A stretch of DNA of 39,377 nt from a virus. Shown here in pieces: positions 6,699 through 13,279 of this stretch. Every line of letters starts with the position of its first letter. Within the stretch, counting starts at the first letter, position 1. The stretch spans positions 1 to 39,377 of the IMG/VR virus record IMGVR_UViG_3300024520_000024; one strand, 5' to 3'. The notes below the pieces were generated by a model. That model was not told the origin of the DNA. It saw only the letters and a program-made list of their open reading frames with translations, and ran no database searches. A program made the position numbers and the translations under genes.

Positions 6699-7120
6699 TG
6701 GCGTTTTACAATCATAGCGGAAAAACACCAGACAACAGAACTAAGGATGAGTTGAATAAAGGTGGTAGATTTAAGGGCGTAGTTACACCGCTAACCACCG
6801 GGGCGGTTGGAGAGTTAGAGGTAAGTGTGGATATGATGCGAAATGGGTTTGAGGTGTTTCGTTCTCACAGTCCAAATACGTCTTGCGATTTGATTGCATT
6901 ATTAGACGGCAAATGTTTTAGAATAGAGGTAAAGGTTAGACGTTATAGAACTTGTTCTGAGAGTGTTTATCAGGACGGCAAGTCCGACATAGTGGCTGTC
7001 GTGGATTATTACGGCTCGATAGAATATTATGATGTAACAGATGGTATAAAGTTGTCAGAGATGGTGGAAACACAGAAAGACAAAATCCGCAGCGAACTGA
7101 GAAAGTGTGGGGCCAAATGA
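6698..7120 (+). CDS. PD-(D/E)XK nuclease-like protein
   Basis: A 140-residue protein. GAVGELEVSVDMMRNGFEVFRSHS, TSCDLIALLDG and CFRIEVKVRR follow in order. This gives the Glu, the catalytic Asp (CDLIA) and the E-x-K pair expected of a restriction-endonuclease-like fold, as in Holliday-junction resolvase-type or group-I-homing nucleases. A paralogue with the same core lies on the opposite strand at 9143-9538. The gene overlaps the DUF1376 gene by 1 nt and the helicase by 4 nt. It probably acts on replication or recombination intermediates. Confidence 0.72.
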   Translation: MAFYNHSGKTPDNRTKDELNKGGRFKGVVTPLTTGAVGELEVSVDMMRNGFEVFRSHSPNTSCDLIALLDGKCFRIEVKVRRYRTCSESVYQDGKSDIVAVVDYYGSIEYYDVTDGIKLSEMVETQKDKIRSELRKCGAK

Positions 7121-8415
7121 CTGAAATACACTGTAACCAAGAAGCCGAACAGTTATTCGTAGGTAGTCTGTTCAACTGTAACGGTAGTTTAGTAGAGCAT
7201 ATCAATGAGGTAGACCCTAATGACTTTTATGTTACATCTGTAGGGTGTGTCTACGGTGCTATGCAACAGTTGTTTGATAAAGACGAACCGATAGATATTG
7301 TTAATGTTAAGAGGCAGTTAGAGTTGACCGGGGATATAAGCAGATTAGATACGCCATTTGCGTACCTACAGGACTTGAGCTTACAGTATACCGATACAGA
7401 CTCGCTATCACACTACGCAGATATAATAAAGTTAGAAGCTAAGAAGAGACTGTTACAGGATAAGATGAACATTATTAGTAATCGCCTGTTAGAAGTCGGA
7501 GATATTACAGACCTGAATACACTTATAGAGAGTAATGTCCAAGAGGTAGTAGGCGATTCTGATGACGGTAATATGTCTGGAATAGCGGAAGCCACTGAAC
7601 ACTGTATGAACCGTATGGTACAGCTAAAGAAGTTAGGCGATTATGGTATTAAGACTGGGTTTACAGGGGTTGACCAACACGTAGTAGGACTGTTACCGGG
7701 ACAACTGACTATTATCGGAGCTAGGACATCTGTTGGAAAATCTCTAGCAGTCGTGAATATGGTTAAAGATATAGTCCTTAATCAAGACCGTAAGGCTGTC
7801 ATATTCTCTATGGAAATGGGATGTGACTCAATACTCTACAGACTGTTATCTCTTGGTTCAGGCGTAAACCATACTAGCTTAACCGATGGTACTGTACTAG
7901 ATAACCCGTTAGATAGACAGAAGATAGACCAGTTCGGAGAGGTAATGAAAGAGAAAGGCAATCTAACGATAGATGATACCAGTACATTAACACTCACAGA
8001 TGTTAAAGCTAAGATTATGAAAGTTAAGAAACGTACTGGTTGCGATATTGTATTCATAGACTATCTACAGTTAATGAATCCGCCTAAAGCAGATAACCGT
8101 AATTTAGAGATAGGCGCATTGAGTAGAGGTTTGAAGATAATGAGTAAGGATTTGAACGTACATATCTGTGCGTTATCTCAGTTGAGTAGAGGTGTAGAGG
8201 GCAGCGTACCGACACTAGCCAGTCTCAGAGATAGCGGTAGTTTAGAACAAGATGCCAATAAAGTATTCTTACTACACCGTACAGGCGAAGAAGCTAGTAA
8301 GGAGAATAACTTTACTACACAAATCGACTGGCATATCGCTAAGAACAGAGAAGGTAGCTGCGGACATATACCCCTTCGTTTAGAAGGGACTATTCAGAAA
8401 TTCACGGAGGTTTAA
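7117..8415 (+). CDS. dnaB-like: Replicative DNA helicase, DnaB-like
   Basis: A 432-residue protein with an N-terminal helical domain (ALFVGSLF-like start) and a RecA-type ATPase. The Walker A is GARTSVGKS at about residues 201-209 and the Walker B is DIVFIDYLQL, with Asp near 315. The following ALSQLSRGVEG and LRDSGSLEQDANKVFLLHR are the DnaB H3/H4 motifs. It unwinds DNA at the fork as a hexameric ring. I chose ATG 7117, which gives an ATGA overlap; GTG 7105 is in the same frame. No primase or polymerase gene is seen, so host enzymes presumably join this helicase. Confidence 0.95.
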   Translation: MTEIHCNQEAEQLFVGSLFNCNGSLVEHINEVDPNDFYVTSVGCVYGAMQQLFDKDEPIDIVNVKRQLELTGDISRLDTPFAYLQDLSLQYTDTDSLSHYADIIKLEAKKRLLQDKMNIISNRLLEVGDITDLNTLIESNVQEVVGDSDDGNMSGIAEATEHCMNRMVQLKKLGDYGIKTGFTGVDQHVVGLLPGQLTIIGARTSVGKSLAVVNMVKDIVLNQDRKAVIFSMEMGCDSILYRLLSLGSGVNHTSLTDGTVLDNPLDRQKIDQFGEVMKEKGNLTIDDTSTLTLTDVKAKIMKVKKRTGCDIVFIDYLQLMNPPKADNRNLEIGALSRGLKIMSKDLNVHICALSQLSRGVEGSVPTLASLRDSGSLEQDANKVFLLHRTGEEASKENNFTTQIDWHIAKNREGSCGHIPLRLEGTIQKFTEV

Positions 8416-8724
8416 ATGAGGATGGATGATAAGATGGTAAAGAGGGCAACTAAAGCACAGTTATATAAGGCGTATCAAGAGCTTATGGATATACACGAGA
8501 GGACTATGAAAGATTTAATCAGAGTAGAGGGTAGGAACAAGAGTCTGATAGAGGATAGGAAAGAGATTAGGCGTGGTATGTTAGATGTGAGAGTAGAGAA
8601 AGAGTATTACTACAAAGAGTATGTATCACTACTTGTAGAGGTGGACTTCCTGACCAAAGAGTTAGAGAGATATAAGAAAGACAGTTGGATTAAGCGGATA
8701 TTAAGACGTAAGCATGGCGTATAA
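8416..8724 (+). CDS. Coiled-coil protein (102 aa)
   Basis: The sequence is almost entirely charged helix (KRATKAQLYKAYQELMDIHER, then heptad-like EVDFLTKELERYKK), ending in a basic tail KRILRRKHGV. It begins immediately after the helicase stop. Not recognised. It may be an accessory of the helicase, based only on position. Confidence 0.72.
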   Translation: MRMDDKMVKRATKAQLYKAYQELMDIHERTMKDLIRVEGRNKSLIEDRKEIRRGMLDVRVEKEYYYKEYVSLLVEVDFLTKELERYKKDSWIKRILRRKHGV

Positions 8725-9094
8725 TAAGTACCGTAACAAAAAGACTGAGATAGACGGTATTAAGTTTGCCTCTAAGAAAGAGGGCTTACGGTATGTCTAC
8801 CTCAAGAGTCTACAGGAACAGGGTGTGATTACCTGTTTAGTATGTCAGCCTAAGTTTGAATTACTAGGTAAGCATGAGAAAGAACTGACTGGAGTAAAGT
8901 ATAGAGCTATCAATTATATAGCGGACTTTACTTACATAGATGATGACGGTGTACACGTGGAAGACGTTAAGCCGACAGGTAAAGACGGGAAAGTTAGTAA
9001 GTATTATAAGAGTACACCTGCTTATGCAGTATTTAGGATTAAACAGAAGTTGTTCGAGAAGAAGTACCCGGATTTGACCATTGAAATAGTATAA
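8714..9094 (+). CDS. DUF1064 nuclease-like protein
   Basis: A 126-residue protein that follows the DUF1064 pattern: KYRNKKTEIDGIKFASKKEGLRYVYLK, GVITCLVCQPKFEL, then INYIADFTYIDDDGVHVEDVKP and FRIKQKLFEKKYP. The Glu of SKKEG, the Asp of ADF and E-x-V-K fit a PD-(D/E)XK-type active site. The family is widespread in phage replication modules, and resolvase or nuclease activity is expected. It is the last gene of the operon and ends 38 nt before the terminator at 9132. Confidence 0.82.
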   Translation: MAYNKYRNKKTEIDGIKFASKKEGLRYVYLKSLQEQGVITCLVCQPKFELLGKHEKELTGVKYRAINYIADFTYIDDDGVHVEDVKPTGKDGKVSKYYKSTPAYAVFRIKQKLFEKKYPDLTIEIV

Positions 9095-9131
9095 ATACAA
9101 TCTCTACCTATGAAACGCCTCTCAAAAAAAT

Positions 9132-9157
9132 ACCCCTAGTGATTATTCACTAGGGGT
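9132..9157. terminator. Bidirectional terminator between convergent operons
   Basis: ACCCCTAGTGA (9132-9142) pairs perfectly with TCACTAGGGGT (9147-9157) around a 4-nt loop. A-runs lie on the left (9124-9130) and T's on the right, so it can stop transcription from both sides. The stop codon of the leftward gene at 9143 lies in the loop. Confidence 0.92.
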
Positions 9158-9538
9158 TTTACTTAGGTTTTTATCCATTTGTCTTAGTGCTGTAAGCGGT
9201 GGGTTATACCTTACCTTTTTACCAGACACGACCATCGCCAGTATGTCATATTTACTTTCGTCATAATCGCCTGTAAAAAGCCCAGATGAAGACGTTTTTA
9301 CCTCTACTCTAAAACATATCCCGTTTTTCATAGCAATTAAATCACAAGACGTGCTTGGACTTTCGGCTCTGAATACCTCATACCCGTCTAACATTAAGTC
9401 CGAACACACTATTAGTTCACCGAACGCCCCTGTAGACCCCGTGTCTAATTTCTCAAATGGTTTCTCGGCATAGCAGGTGTGATTAAAAAAACAATCACCT
9501 TTCACATAGCTATGTACTATCAACTTTTCCTTTTTCAT
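9143..9538 (-). CDS. PD-(D/E)XK nuclease-like protein, paralogue of 6698-7120
   Basis: A 131-residue protein sharing a near-identical core with the gene at 6698: GAFGELIVCSDLMLDGYEVFRAES, TSCDLIAMKNG and CFRVEVK. The N-terminus (about 35 residues) differs. The last codons form the arm of the terminator hairpin. It overlaps the zinc-finger gene by 29 nt. Two homologous nucleases on opposite strands of one phage suggest duplication or independent acquisition. Confidence 0.75.
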   Translation of the reverse strand: MKKEKLIVHSYVKGDCFFNHTCYAEKPFEKLDTGSTGAFGELIVCSDLMLDGYEVFRAESPSTSCDLIAMKNGICFRVEVKTSSSGLFTGDYDESKYDILAMVVSGKKVRYNPPLTALRQMDKNLSKTPSE

Positions 9539-9707
9539 TTTCTAACCTCTTTAATCTGTCGTATTCTGTCCGCTTAATGTGGACATATTCACTTCTCCAC
9601 TTCTCCCACCTACAGTCCTTGTTACAGAACTTTTGCCATCCTCTCTCTTGTGGAAACTCTTTACCACAATTTTTACACTTCTTCTTTGGTTTCTCTTTAC
9701 TACTCAT
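9510..9707 (-). CDS. Small zinc-finger protein (65 aa)
   Basis: The N-terminal lysine-rich stretch is followed by CKNCGKEFPQERGWQKFCNKDC (C-x2-C...C-x3-C), a zinc-binding knuckle common in small phage DNA-binding proteins. A basic helix follows (IKRTEYDRLKRLENEK). The start has AAGGAG 8 nt upstream and lies behind the strong leftward promoter at 9729-9757. Possibly a regulator or partner of the adjacent nuclease. Confidence 0.75.
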   Translation of the reverse strand: MSSKEKPKKKCKNCGKEFPQERGWQKFCNKDCRWEKWRSEYVHIKRTEYDRLKRLENEKGKVDST

Positions 9708-9728
9708 AGACTTATCTCCTTTTGATTA

Positions 9729-9757
9729 AGTATACCGACTATTTAATGGTGTGTCAA
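9729..9757 (-). promoter_or_regulatory. Strong leftward sigma70-type promoter
   Basis: On the minus strand, TTGACA (9757-9752), a 17-nt spacer, then TATACT (9734-9729). Predicted start near 9722, immediately upstream of the ATG at 9707. It makes the two genes 9707-9143 a separate unit beyond the terminator at 9830-9866. Confidence 0.85.
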
Positions 9758-9829
9758 TGCATTTACTATGCTTTAAGGTATGTTGGTATTAAAACGGGTT
9801 GGTTGTGCTAGGAAGGCACATCAGGGCGT

Positions 9830-9866
9830 AAAAAAGAGGGCCTCGGAAACTATATCCGAAACCCCC
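9830..9866 (-). terminator. Rho-independent terminator of the leftward small-gene cluster
   Basis: On the minus strand, GGGGGTTTCGGA (9866-9855) pairs with TCCGAGGCCCTC (9847-9836) in a 12-bp stem with three wobble pairs, followed by TTTTT. It lies 30 nt after the stop of the gene at 9896. Confidence 0.85.
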
Positions 9867-9895
9867 CTTCATTTTGACAAATTAAAGAAGTGTAT

Positions 9896-10069
9896 CTATT
9901 CTTCTTTTGCTGCCCTCATTTCCTTGTATTCATCAGTCCATTTATACGGCTGTTCAAAATAGTCTAACAGATTGTTTACGGTAAAGTCTTTCTTATCTAC
10001 TAACCATCTAGCTAACGTCATAACATTATCCTGATATTCAAACCACACTCTAGTTCTAGTTTCTAGCAT
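9896..10069 (-). CDS. Small acidic/aromatic protein (57 aa)
   Basis: The minus-strand ORF starts at ATG 10069 with AAGGAGGTATT directly upstream and ends TAG at 9898-9896. The product begins MLETRTRVWFEYQDNVMTLARW and ends in KEMRAAKEE. Trp-, Tyr- and Glu-rich, with no known motif. It is the last gene before the terminator. Confidence 0.7.
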   Translation of the reverse strand: MLETRTRVWFEYQDNVMTLARWLVDKKDFTVNNLLDYFEQPYKWTDEYKEMRAAKEE

Positions 10070-10078
10070 AATACCTCC

Positions 10079-10288
10079 TTATAACTTCTCCAGTCCTTTT
10101 AGCATATTATATATGCCAATGATATGTTTACCTCTAACGCTACCGTCAGTGCCGTCTACCTTTACAGCTAACTTTATTACATCTTCTGTCTTGTCCTCTA
10201 ATTCATCTAAAAATGATGTAGTACAGCGTTTACCTAACGCCTTGCACGATTGCCGAACATTCTTAGCATTAATGTAACGATAAGGCAT
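10079..10288 (-). CDS. Small unknown protein (69 aa)
   Basis: The product begins MPYRYINAKNVRQSCKALGKR and continues with a Ser/Thr-Asp region and an IIGIYNMLKGLEKL C-terminal helix. The ATG follows the upstream stop by 1 nt, with GAGGGGG before it. The N-terminal basic helix (NAKNVRQSCKALGKR) could bind nucleic acid; this is a guess from composition. Reminiscent of short phage histone-like tails but not recognised. Confidence 0.68.
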   Translation of the reverse strand: MPYRYINAKNVRQSCKALGKRCTTSFLDELEDKTEDVIKLAVKVDGTDGSVRGKHIIGIYNMLKGLEKL

Positions 10289-10289
10289 T

Positions 10290-10481
10290 TCATACCCCCT
10301 CTACCTGTTTTAGTTCCAGATTAACACGGTCTTTAGCAAACACCTTAACTCCCATACTACCTTTGTCTGTAACAATGGTGATATGCCTCACTACAAACTC
10401 TCTACCGGAATCTTCTATTGTCATAGTTTCTGTATCATAGACAATAATCTCTTTAACTTTGTGTATTGATAGTTCGTTCAT
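10290..10481 (-). CDS. Small unknown beta-rich protein (63 aa)
   Basis: Alternating strands are suggested by VKEIIVYDTETMTIED and FVVRHITIVTDKG. The ATG has AGGAGGG 5 nt upstream. No known motif. It sits inside the leftward cluster of short genes that probably modulate the host early in infection. Confidence 0.65.
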   Translation of the reverse strand: MNELSIHKVKEIIVYDTETMTIEDSGREFVVRHITIVTDKGSMGVKVFAKDRVNLELKQVEGV

Positions 10482-10489
10482 AATCCCTC

Positions 10490-10777
10490 CTATTTTAAGT
10501 TATCAGCGCATGACTGACAGAATATTACACCTTGAAACCTATGTGTAACTCTTACATCTACAGGGTCTTTACAACCCTCGCACTTTATACACTCATTACA
10601 TGGTTTACTTTCCTTACATAAATCACACTTCTCGCACTTACAATCACCCTCTATATCATCACACACCTCACACTGTTTGGAGAACCCAGCGTGTTCTTTA
10701 CAACCACCACATACTCCAAAATCATCATATTCTGTATCACCGCAACAATCACTTGTAGCTTCTTCTGTAAATCCCAT
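10490..10777 (-). CDS. Cysteine-rich putative zinc protein (95 aa, 16 Cys)
   Basis: Sixteen Cys residues are arranged mostly as C-x2-C pairs: DCCGD, VCGGC, QCEVC, then CKCEKCDLC, CNECIKCEGC and a final FCQSC. This is strongly suggestive of several zinc or other metal sites, similar in density to rubredoxin-like or zinc-ribbon arrays. The start follows a good AGGAGGTATAACA. No family is recognised. Confidence 0.72.
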   Translation of the reverse strand: MGFTEEATSDCCGDTEYDDFGVCGGCKEHAGFSKQCEVCDDIEGDCKCEKCDLCKESKPCNECIKCEGCKDPVDVRVTHRFQGVIFCQSCADNLK

Positions 10778-10864
10778 TGTTATACCTCCTAAGTTATTAG
10801 TACCTCACCACCACTATGCAACCACCGCCTCAGTATAGACTAGCCAAGGGGGGATGGCTATATA

Positions 10865-11074
10865 TTATATCTCTCCTAATCTCTCCGCATCCTTAACTAG
10901 TCCAGATAACATACTGTATGTTACCTGTAATCTCTTAATCATTTTACCTATACCACGCCTTTTAACCATAGGCATATTAATATCCTTGAGTGCAATCTTT
11001 AACCGGCTAATGTCGTTATGTACTTCCATCTTACGTAGTAACATTCTATTCTCTAATGTATCGTTACTGTTCAT
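10865..11074 (-). CDS. Small helical protein (69 aa)
   Basis: The product MNSNDTLENRMLLRKMEVHND... is a charged helix with basic patches (KRRGIGKMIKRLQ) and an acidic end. Its start overlaps the upstream stop as ATGA and AGGAGG precedes it. Function unknown. A 90-nt gap to the next gene holds a TAGCCA/TGGCTA inverted repeat but no clear promoter. Confidence 0.65.
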   Translation of the reverse strand: MNSNDTLENRMLLRKMEVHNDISRLKIALKDINMPMVKRRGIGKMIKRLQVTYSMLSGLVKDAERLGEI

Positions 11075-11283
11075 ACCGATACCTCCTCTGTATCTGTAAT
11101 ATGTACAATCTTACTTAATATTCTACTCTGTATATCACCGTTTAAATCCTCTTGAATAATCTTGTGTCTTATAGCATTAACAGCCGCCATACTAGCATCT
11201 AACTCTGTATCAGCATTTACTGTTACAGTTTTAGGGTAATGATTACCCAATCTGCCCAATCCTCCAGATACTATATACTTCAT
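11071..11283 (-). CDS. Small unknown protein (70 aa)
   Basis: The N-terminal YIVSGGLGRLGNHYPKTVTVNADTELDASMAA suggests a beta-hairpin followed by a helix, in the style of small phage proteins that carry a 'TVTVxADTELDAxxAAVNA' stretch. The ATG has GGAGGTATAACA upstream. Function unknown. Confidence 0.68.
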   Translation of the reverse strand: MKYIVSGGLGRLGNHYPKTVTVNADTELDASMAAVNAIRHKIIQEDLNGDIQSRILSKIVHITDTEEVSV

Positions 11284-11285
11284 TG

Positions 11286-11399
11286 TTATACCTCCAAGTC
11301 TTTATCTATCATCTTACTGATAATAGTATTAATAACTTCATCGTTATTTAATGCTTCGTTAATTACCTCAACACTCCATCTTTCTTCCGTATCTCCCAT
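11286..11399 (-). CDS. Microprotein (37 aa)
   Basis: ATG 11399 follows GGGGGGTATTAAT and the ORF ends TAA at 11288-11286, 2 nt before the next ATG (11283). The product MGDTEERWSVEVINEALNNDE is acidic and helical. The compact spacing and ribosome site support translation; function unknown. Confidence 0.6.
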   Translation of the reverse strand: MGDTEERWSVEVINEALNNDEVINTIISKMIDKDLEV

Positions 11400-11414
11400 A
11401 TTAATACCCCCCAT

Positions 11415-11597
11415 TTACATATTTATACCGATAGCGGCATAATTACTCTTTACCCGGTCAGAATATGGTTTTACATATTTATCCCAACAGGTATAACAAA
11501 CATATTTGCCATCTACTTCCGTAGTATATAATCCGCCTTTACTAACATAAGACGGTCTATATGTATTCCTGTTACAATGTTCACATTTATCTCTCAT
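11415..11597 (-). CDS. Small zinc-ribbon protein (60 aa)
   Basis: CEHCNRNTYRPSYV near the N-terminus and YVCYTCWDKYVKPY in the middle form two C-x2-C pairs about 28 residues apart, a zinc-ribbon layout. GGGAGGTATTACATT precedes the ATG. It follows hairpin element E1 in transcription order. Perhaps a regulator or adaptor protein. Confidence 0.7.
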   Translation of the reverse strand: MRDKCEHCNRNTYRPSYVSKGGLYTTEVDGKYVCYTCWDKYVKPYSDRVKSNYAAIGINM

Positions 11598-11621
11598 AAT
11601 GTAATACCTCCCTAATGTAAT

Positions 11622-11673
11622 AGTCTTATCTAATGTATATCGGTTGCTATCCCGATATACTTTAGATATTACT
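11622..11673 (-). repeat. Intercistronic hairpin element E1
   Basis: The outer stem pairs TATCTAA (11627-11633) with TTAGATA (11662-11668), flanked by AGT/ACT with a 2-nt internal loop. The inner stem pairs GTATATCGG (11635-11643) with CCGATATAC (11652-11660). The stop codon of the upstream gene (11671-11669) lies within the element, and the Shine-Dalgarno of the next gene follows. Confidence 0.8.
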
Positions 11674-11842
11674 CTGTATCGTTTGAAATAGCTATTGCCT
11701 CTTGCTCTCCCTCTAACTGTATTACTCTTGTATTAATATGTTCTTTTGTAGATAAATCATACTTTTTGATTACTTCAAGAGATGATTTACCTTTAACTGT
11801 ATCAATACCGCCATCTACATATTTGAGTTTAAAATACTTCAT
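11669..11842 (-). CDS. Small unknown protein (57 aa)
   Basis: ATG 11842 follows TAGGAGGTATTGATT; the TAA at 11671-11669 lies inside hairpin E1. The product begins MKYFKLKYVDGGIDTVKGKS and ends with an acidic tail. It looks like a small two-strand plus helix protein. It is flanked by E2 upstream and E1 downstream. Not recognised. Confidence 0.68.
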   Translation of the reverse strand: MKYFKLKYVDGGIDTVKGKSSLEVIKKYDLSTKEHINTRVIQLEGEQEAIAISNDTE

Positions 11843-11864
11843 AATCAATACCTCCTAATAGTTT

Positions 11865-11915
11865 AGTCTTATCTAATAACTAACGGCCATTGACCGTTAG
11901 TCTTTAGATATTACT
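11865..11915 (-). repeat. Intercistronic hairpin element E2
   Basis: The same outer stem as E1 (AGT, CT, TATCTAA at 11865-11876 with TTAGATA, TT, ACT at 11904-11915). The inner stem is different: ACTAACGG (11879-11886) with CCGTTAGT (11894-11901), loop CCATTGA. It contains the stop codon of the gene at 11911. Confidence 0.8.
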
Positions 11916-12069
11916 TAACCGTTTCTGTGTTATAATATCCCTTTTCATGACACCAACAAGACGGTTTACCGTCTTTATTCTTATAAACTACACCGGGTTT
12001 GATGTGTTTATTCTTACCATTCTCTTTATATGGCTTATAGTCACAATCTTTAATATAACATTTAGTCAT
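11911..12069 (-). CDS. Small basic Cys protein (52 aa)
   Basis: ATG 12069 follows AGGAGGTATTAATT; the stop at 11913-11911 lies in E2. The product MTKCYIKDCDYKPYKENGKN carries C-x4-C, then SCWCHEKG with C-x-C-H. A small zinc site is plausible. Lys- and Tyr-rich; function unknown. Confidence 0.65.
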   Translation of the reverse strand: MTKCYIKDCDYKPYKENGKNKHIKPGVVYKNKDGKPSCWCHEKGYYNTETVK

Positions 12070-12087
12070 AATTAATACCTCCTATTT

Positions 12088-12138
12088 AGTCTTATCTAAT
12101 ATCTATCGTCATAAAGACGATAGACTTTAGATATTACT
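12088..12138 (-). repeat. Intercistronic hairpin element E3
   Basis: The same outer stem (AGT, CT, TATCTAA at 12088-12099 with TTAGATA, TT, ACT at 12127-12138). The inner stem pairs TCTATCGTC (12102-12110) with GACGATAGA (12116-12124) around ATAAA. It lies between the genes at 12137-12304 and 11911-12069. Confidence 0.8.
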
Positions 12139-12304
12139 ATCTTACAGATGTTAGTTTCTTAATATCTTTATCTGTAATCTTGAGAATAATATGAGCATCC
12201 GACATATCCAGATGATTAATTACCCAATGCCTAGCATCCGTGTAACTATCTACTGTAATAACATGGGAATCTTTGCCATCAGTCTTAACTATAAACTTAG
12301 CCAT
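12137..12304 (-). CDS. Small unknown protein (55 aa)
   Basis: ATG 12304 follows GGAGGGATATAGGTT; TAG at 12139-12137 touches E3. The product begins MAKFIVKTDGKDSHVITVDS, then TDARHWVINHLDM and a C-terminal ILKITDKDIKKL. The strand-strand-helix-strand impression suggests a small compact fold. Not recognised. Confidence 0.66.
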   Translation of the reverse strand: MAKFIVKTDGKDSHVITVDSYTDARHWVINHLDMSDAHIILKITDKDIKKLTSVR

Positions 12305-12307
12305 AAC

Positions 12308-12406
12308 CTATATCCCTCCAATCATATCAATCACTAAGTAAGCAATATAGCTTACGGATGCAGAGAATACTGATAGGTAGACGAATAGTGTAAGTTCAGA
12401 CCTCAT
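12308..12406 (-). CDS. Membrane microprotein (32 aa)
   Basis: ATG 12406 overlaps the upstream stop as ATGA (12403-12406), with AGAGGAA 6 nt before it. The product is MRSELTLFVYLSVFSASVSY, continuing IAYLVIDMIGGI: one transmembrane segment almost filling the protein. Too short for family assignment; possibly a host-membrane modulator. Confidence 0.58.
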   Translation of the reverse strand: MRSELTLFVYLSVFSASVSYIAYLVIDMIGGI

Positions 12407-12750
12407 GATAGTTCCTCTGTTATCTTTTCGATAACATAATCCATACTAATGGCCTGTCCGGATGTAGTTCTGCCCCATATAGTCATACCCATGAAGTCTT
12501 TAGTTATCATTTCACCTTGTCCAGATAGTTTATCAGCTAACCAATCAGACACTATCCAATGTTCCAATGCCTCAACAACATCTTCATCTTCTCCAATATT
12601 GTCATACTTTGCCGAAAACTCCATAATCTCCTCTATATACTTGTCATCTTTAGATAGTTCACTAATTAGATGACTGATACAATAATGCACTTCACGTCTT
12701 ACAAGTGCATCACATCTTACTTGTAAATCTTTTTCCGTTTCTGTAATCAT
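12403..12750 (-). CDS. Conserved phage protein of unknown function (115 aa)
   Basis: The N-terminal half is helical (EVHYCISHLISELSKDD). The C-terminal half HWIVSDWLADKLSGQGEMI, then DFMGMTIWGRTTSGQAISMD resembles a sequence pattern seen in many phage hypothetical proteins. TAGGAGGTATTACAA precedes the ATG. E4 lies directly upstream. It is the largest gene of the leftward cluster. Function unknown. Confidence 0.78.
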   Translation of the reverse strand: MITETEKDLQVRCDALVRREVHYCISHLISELSKDDKYIEEIMEFSAKYDNIGEDEDVVEALEHWIVSDWLADKLSGQGEMITKDFMGMTIWGRTTSGQAISMDYVIEKITEELS

Positions 12751-12767
12751 TTGTAATACCTCCTAGT

Positions 12768-12832
12768 AGTTTTATCTAATTCCATAGATGCTATCGTATA
12801 GACTAGCATCTTAGGTATTAGATTAATCTATT
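12768..12832 (-). repeat. Intercistronic hairpin element E4 (divergent copy)
   Basis: AGT TT TATCTAAT (12768-12780) pairs with TTAGATTA (12818-12825), a variant of the E1-E3 outer arm. The inner stem AGATGCTA (12786-12793) pairs with TAGCATCT (12804-12811). It lies between the genes at 12823-12945 and 12403-12750, in the same position as E1-E3. Confidence 0.65.
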
Positions 12833-12945
12833 ACTTGTTTTATATCGTATACGAAACCCGCCACCTCTTCTACATTCTCTTTTAAATCTTCTAATTCCTC
12901 TGCGTTTAATTCCTTATTCCCTGATACCTCAATTATTAATTTCAT
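12823..12945 (-). CDS. Acidic microprotein (40 aa)
   Basis: ATG 12945 follows GGGAGGTATTACAG; TAA at 12825-12823 lies in E4. The product MKLIIEVSGNKELNAEELED ends in VYDIKQVID. It has a strand followed by an acidic helix. First gene after the leftward promoter; small acidic first-expressed phage proteins often act against host factors, but nothing specific can be said. Confidence 0.62.
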   Translation of the reverse strand: MKLIIEVSGNKELNAEELEDLKENVEEVAGFVYDIKQVID

Positions 12946-12984
12946 CTGTAATACCTCCCTAGTTGATTTGTCTATCTATTGACT

Positions 12985-13012
12985 AGTATACAGGAAAATA
13001 GCGCATAATCAA
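12985..13012 (-). promoter_or_regulatory. Leftward promoter of the small-gene cluster
   Basis: On the minus strand, TTGATT (13012-13007), a 16-nt spacer, then TATACT (12990-12985), 40 nt upstream of the ATG at 12945. It diverges from the rightward promoter at 13674 across the repeat-rich region. Confidence 0.72.
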
Positions 13013-13266
13013 CATAATAATGCAAATATATCAATTATTTTCTGTAGATAGCCTGTATTGCTTAATATATCTCTATATATAGTATATCGGCCACACATCC
13101 AGATACATTAACACTCACTACTATATATAGAGTGTACGTACTGATATTAGTATTTCAGACCTGTATTACTATATATGTATTATATATGTATTAGTAATAG
13201 ATATAACAGTATATGTATTAGTAAGGTATTAGTAGTAGTTATAAGACTATTACTACTTACTAGTAT

Positions 13267-13279
13267 ATTACTTGGTAAT
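13267..13279. repeat. 13-mer ATTACTTGGTAAT, copy 1
   Basis: Near-palindrome with ATTAC and GTAAT arms; identical copy at 13566-13578 and a one-mismatch copy at 13631-13643. Probable binding site of a dimeric protein. Confidence 0.6.

Noticed and set aside
9780-9962. 60-codon plus-strand ORF
   Set aside because: It runs across the leftward terminator and antisense to the coupled gene at 9896-10069; no ribosome site.
11622-12832. CRISPR-like array
   Set aside because: The repeated units are hairpins between genes at irregular spacing, with self-complementary variable parts rather than spacers. No cas genes are present.
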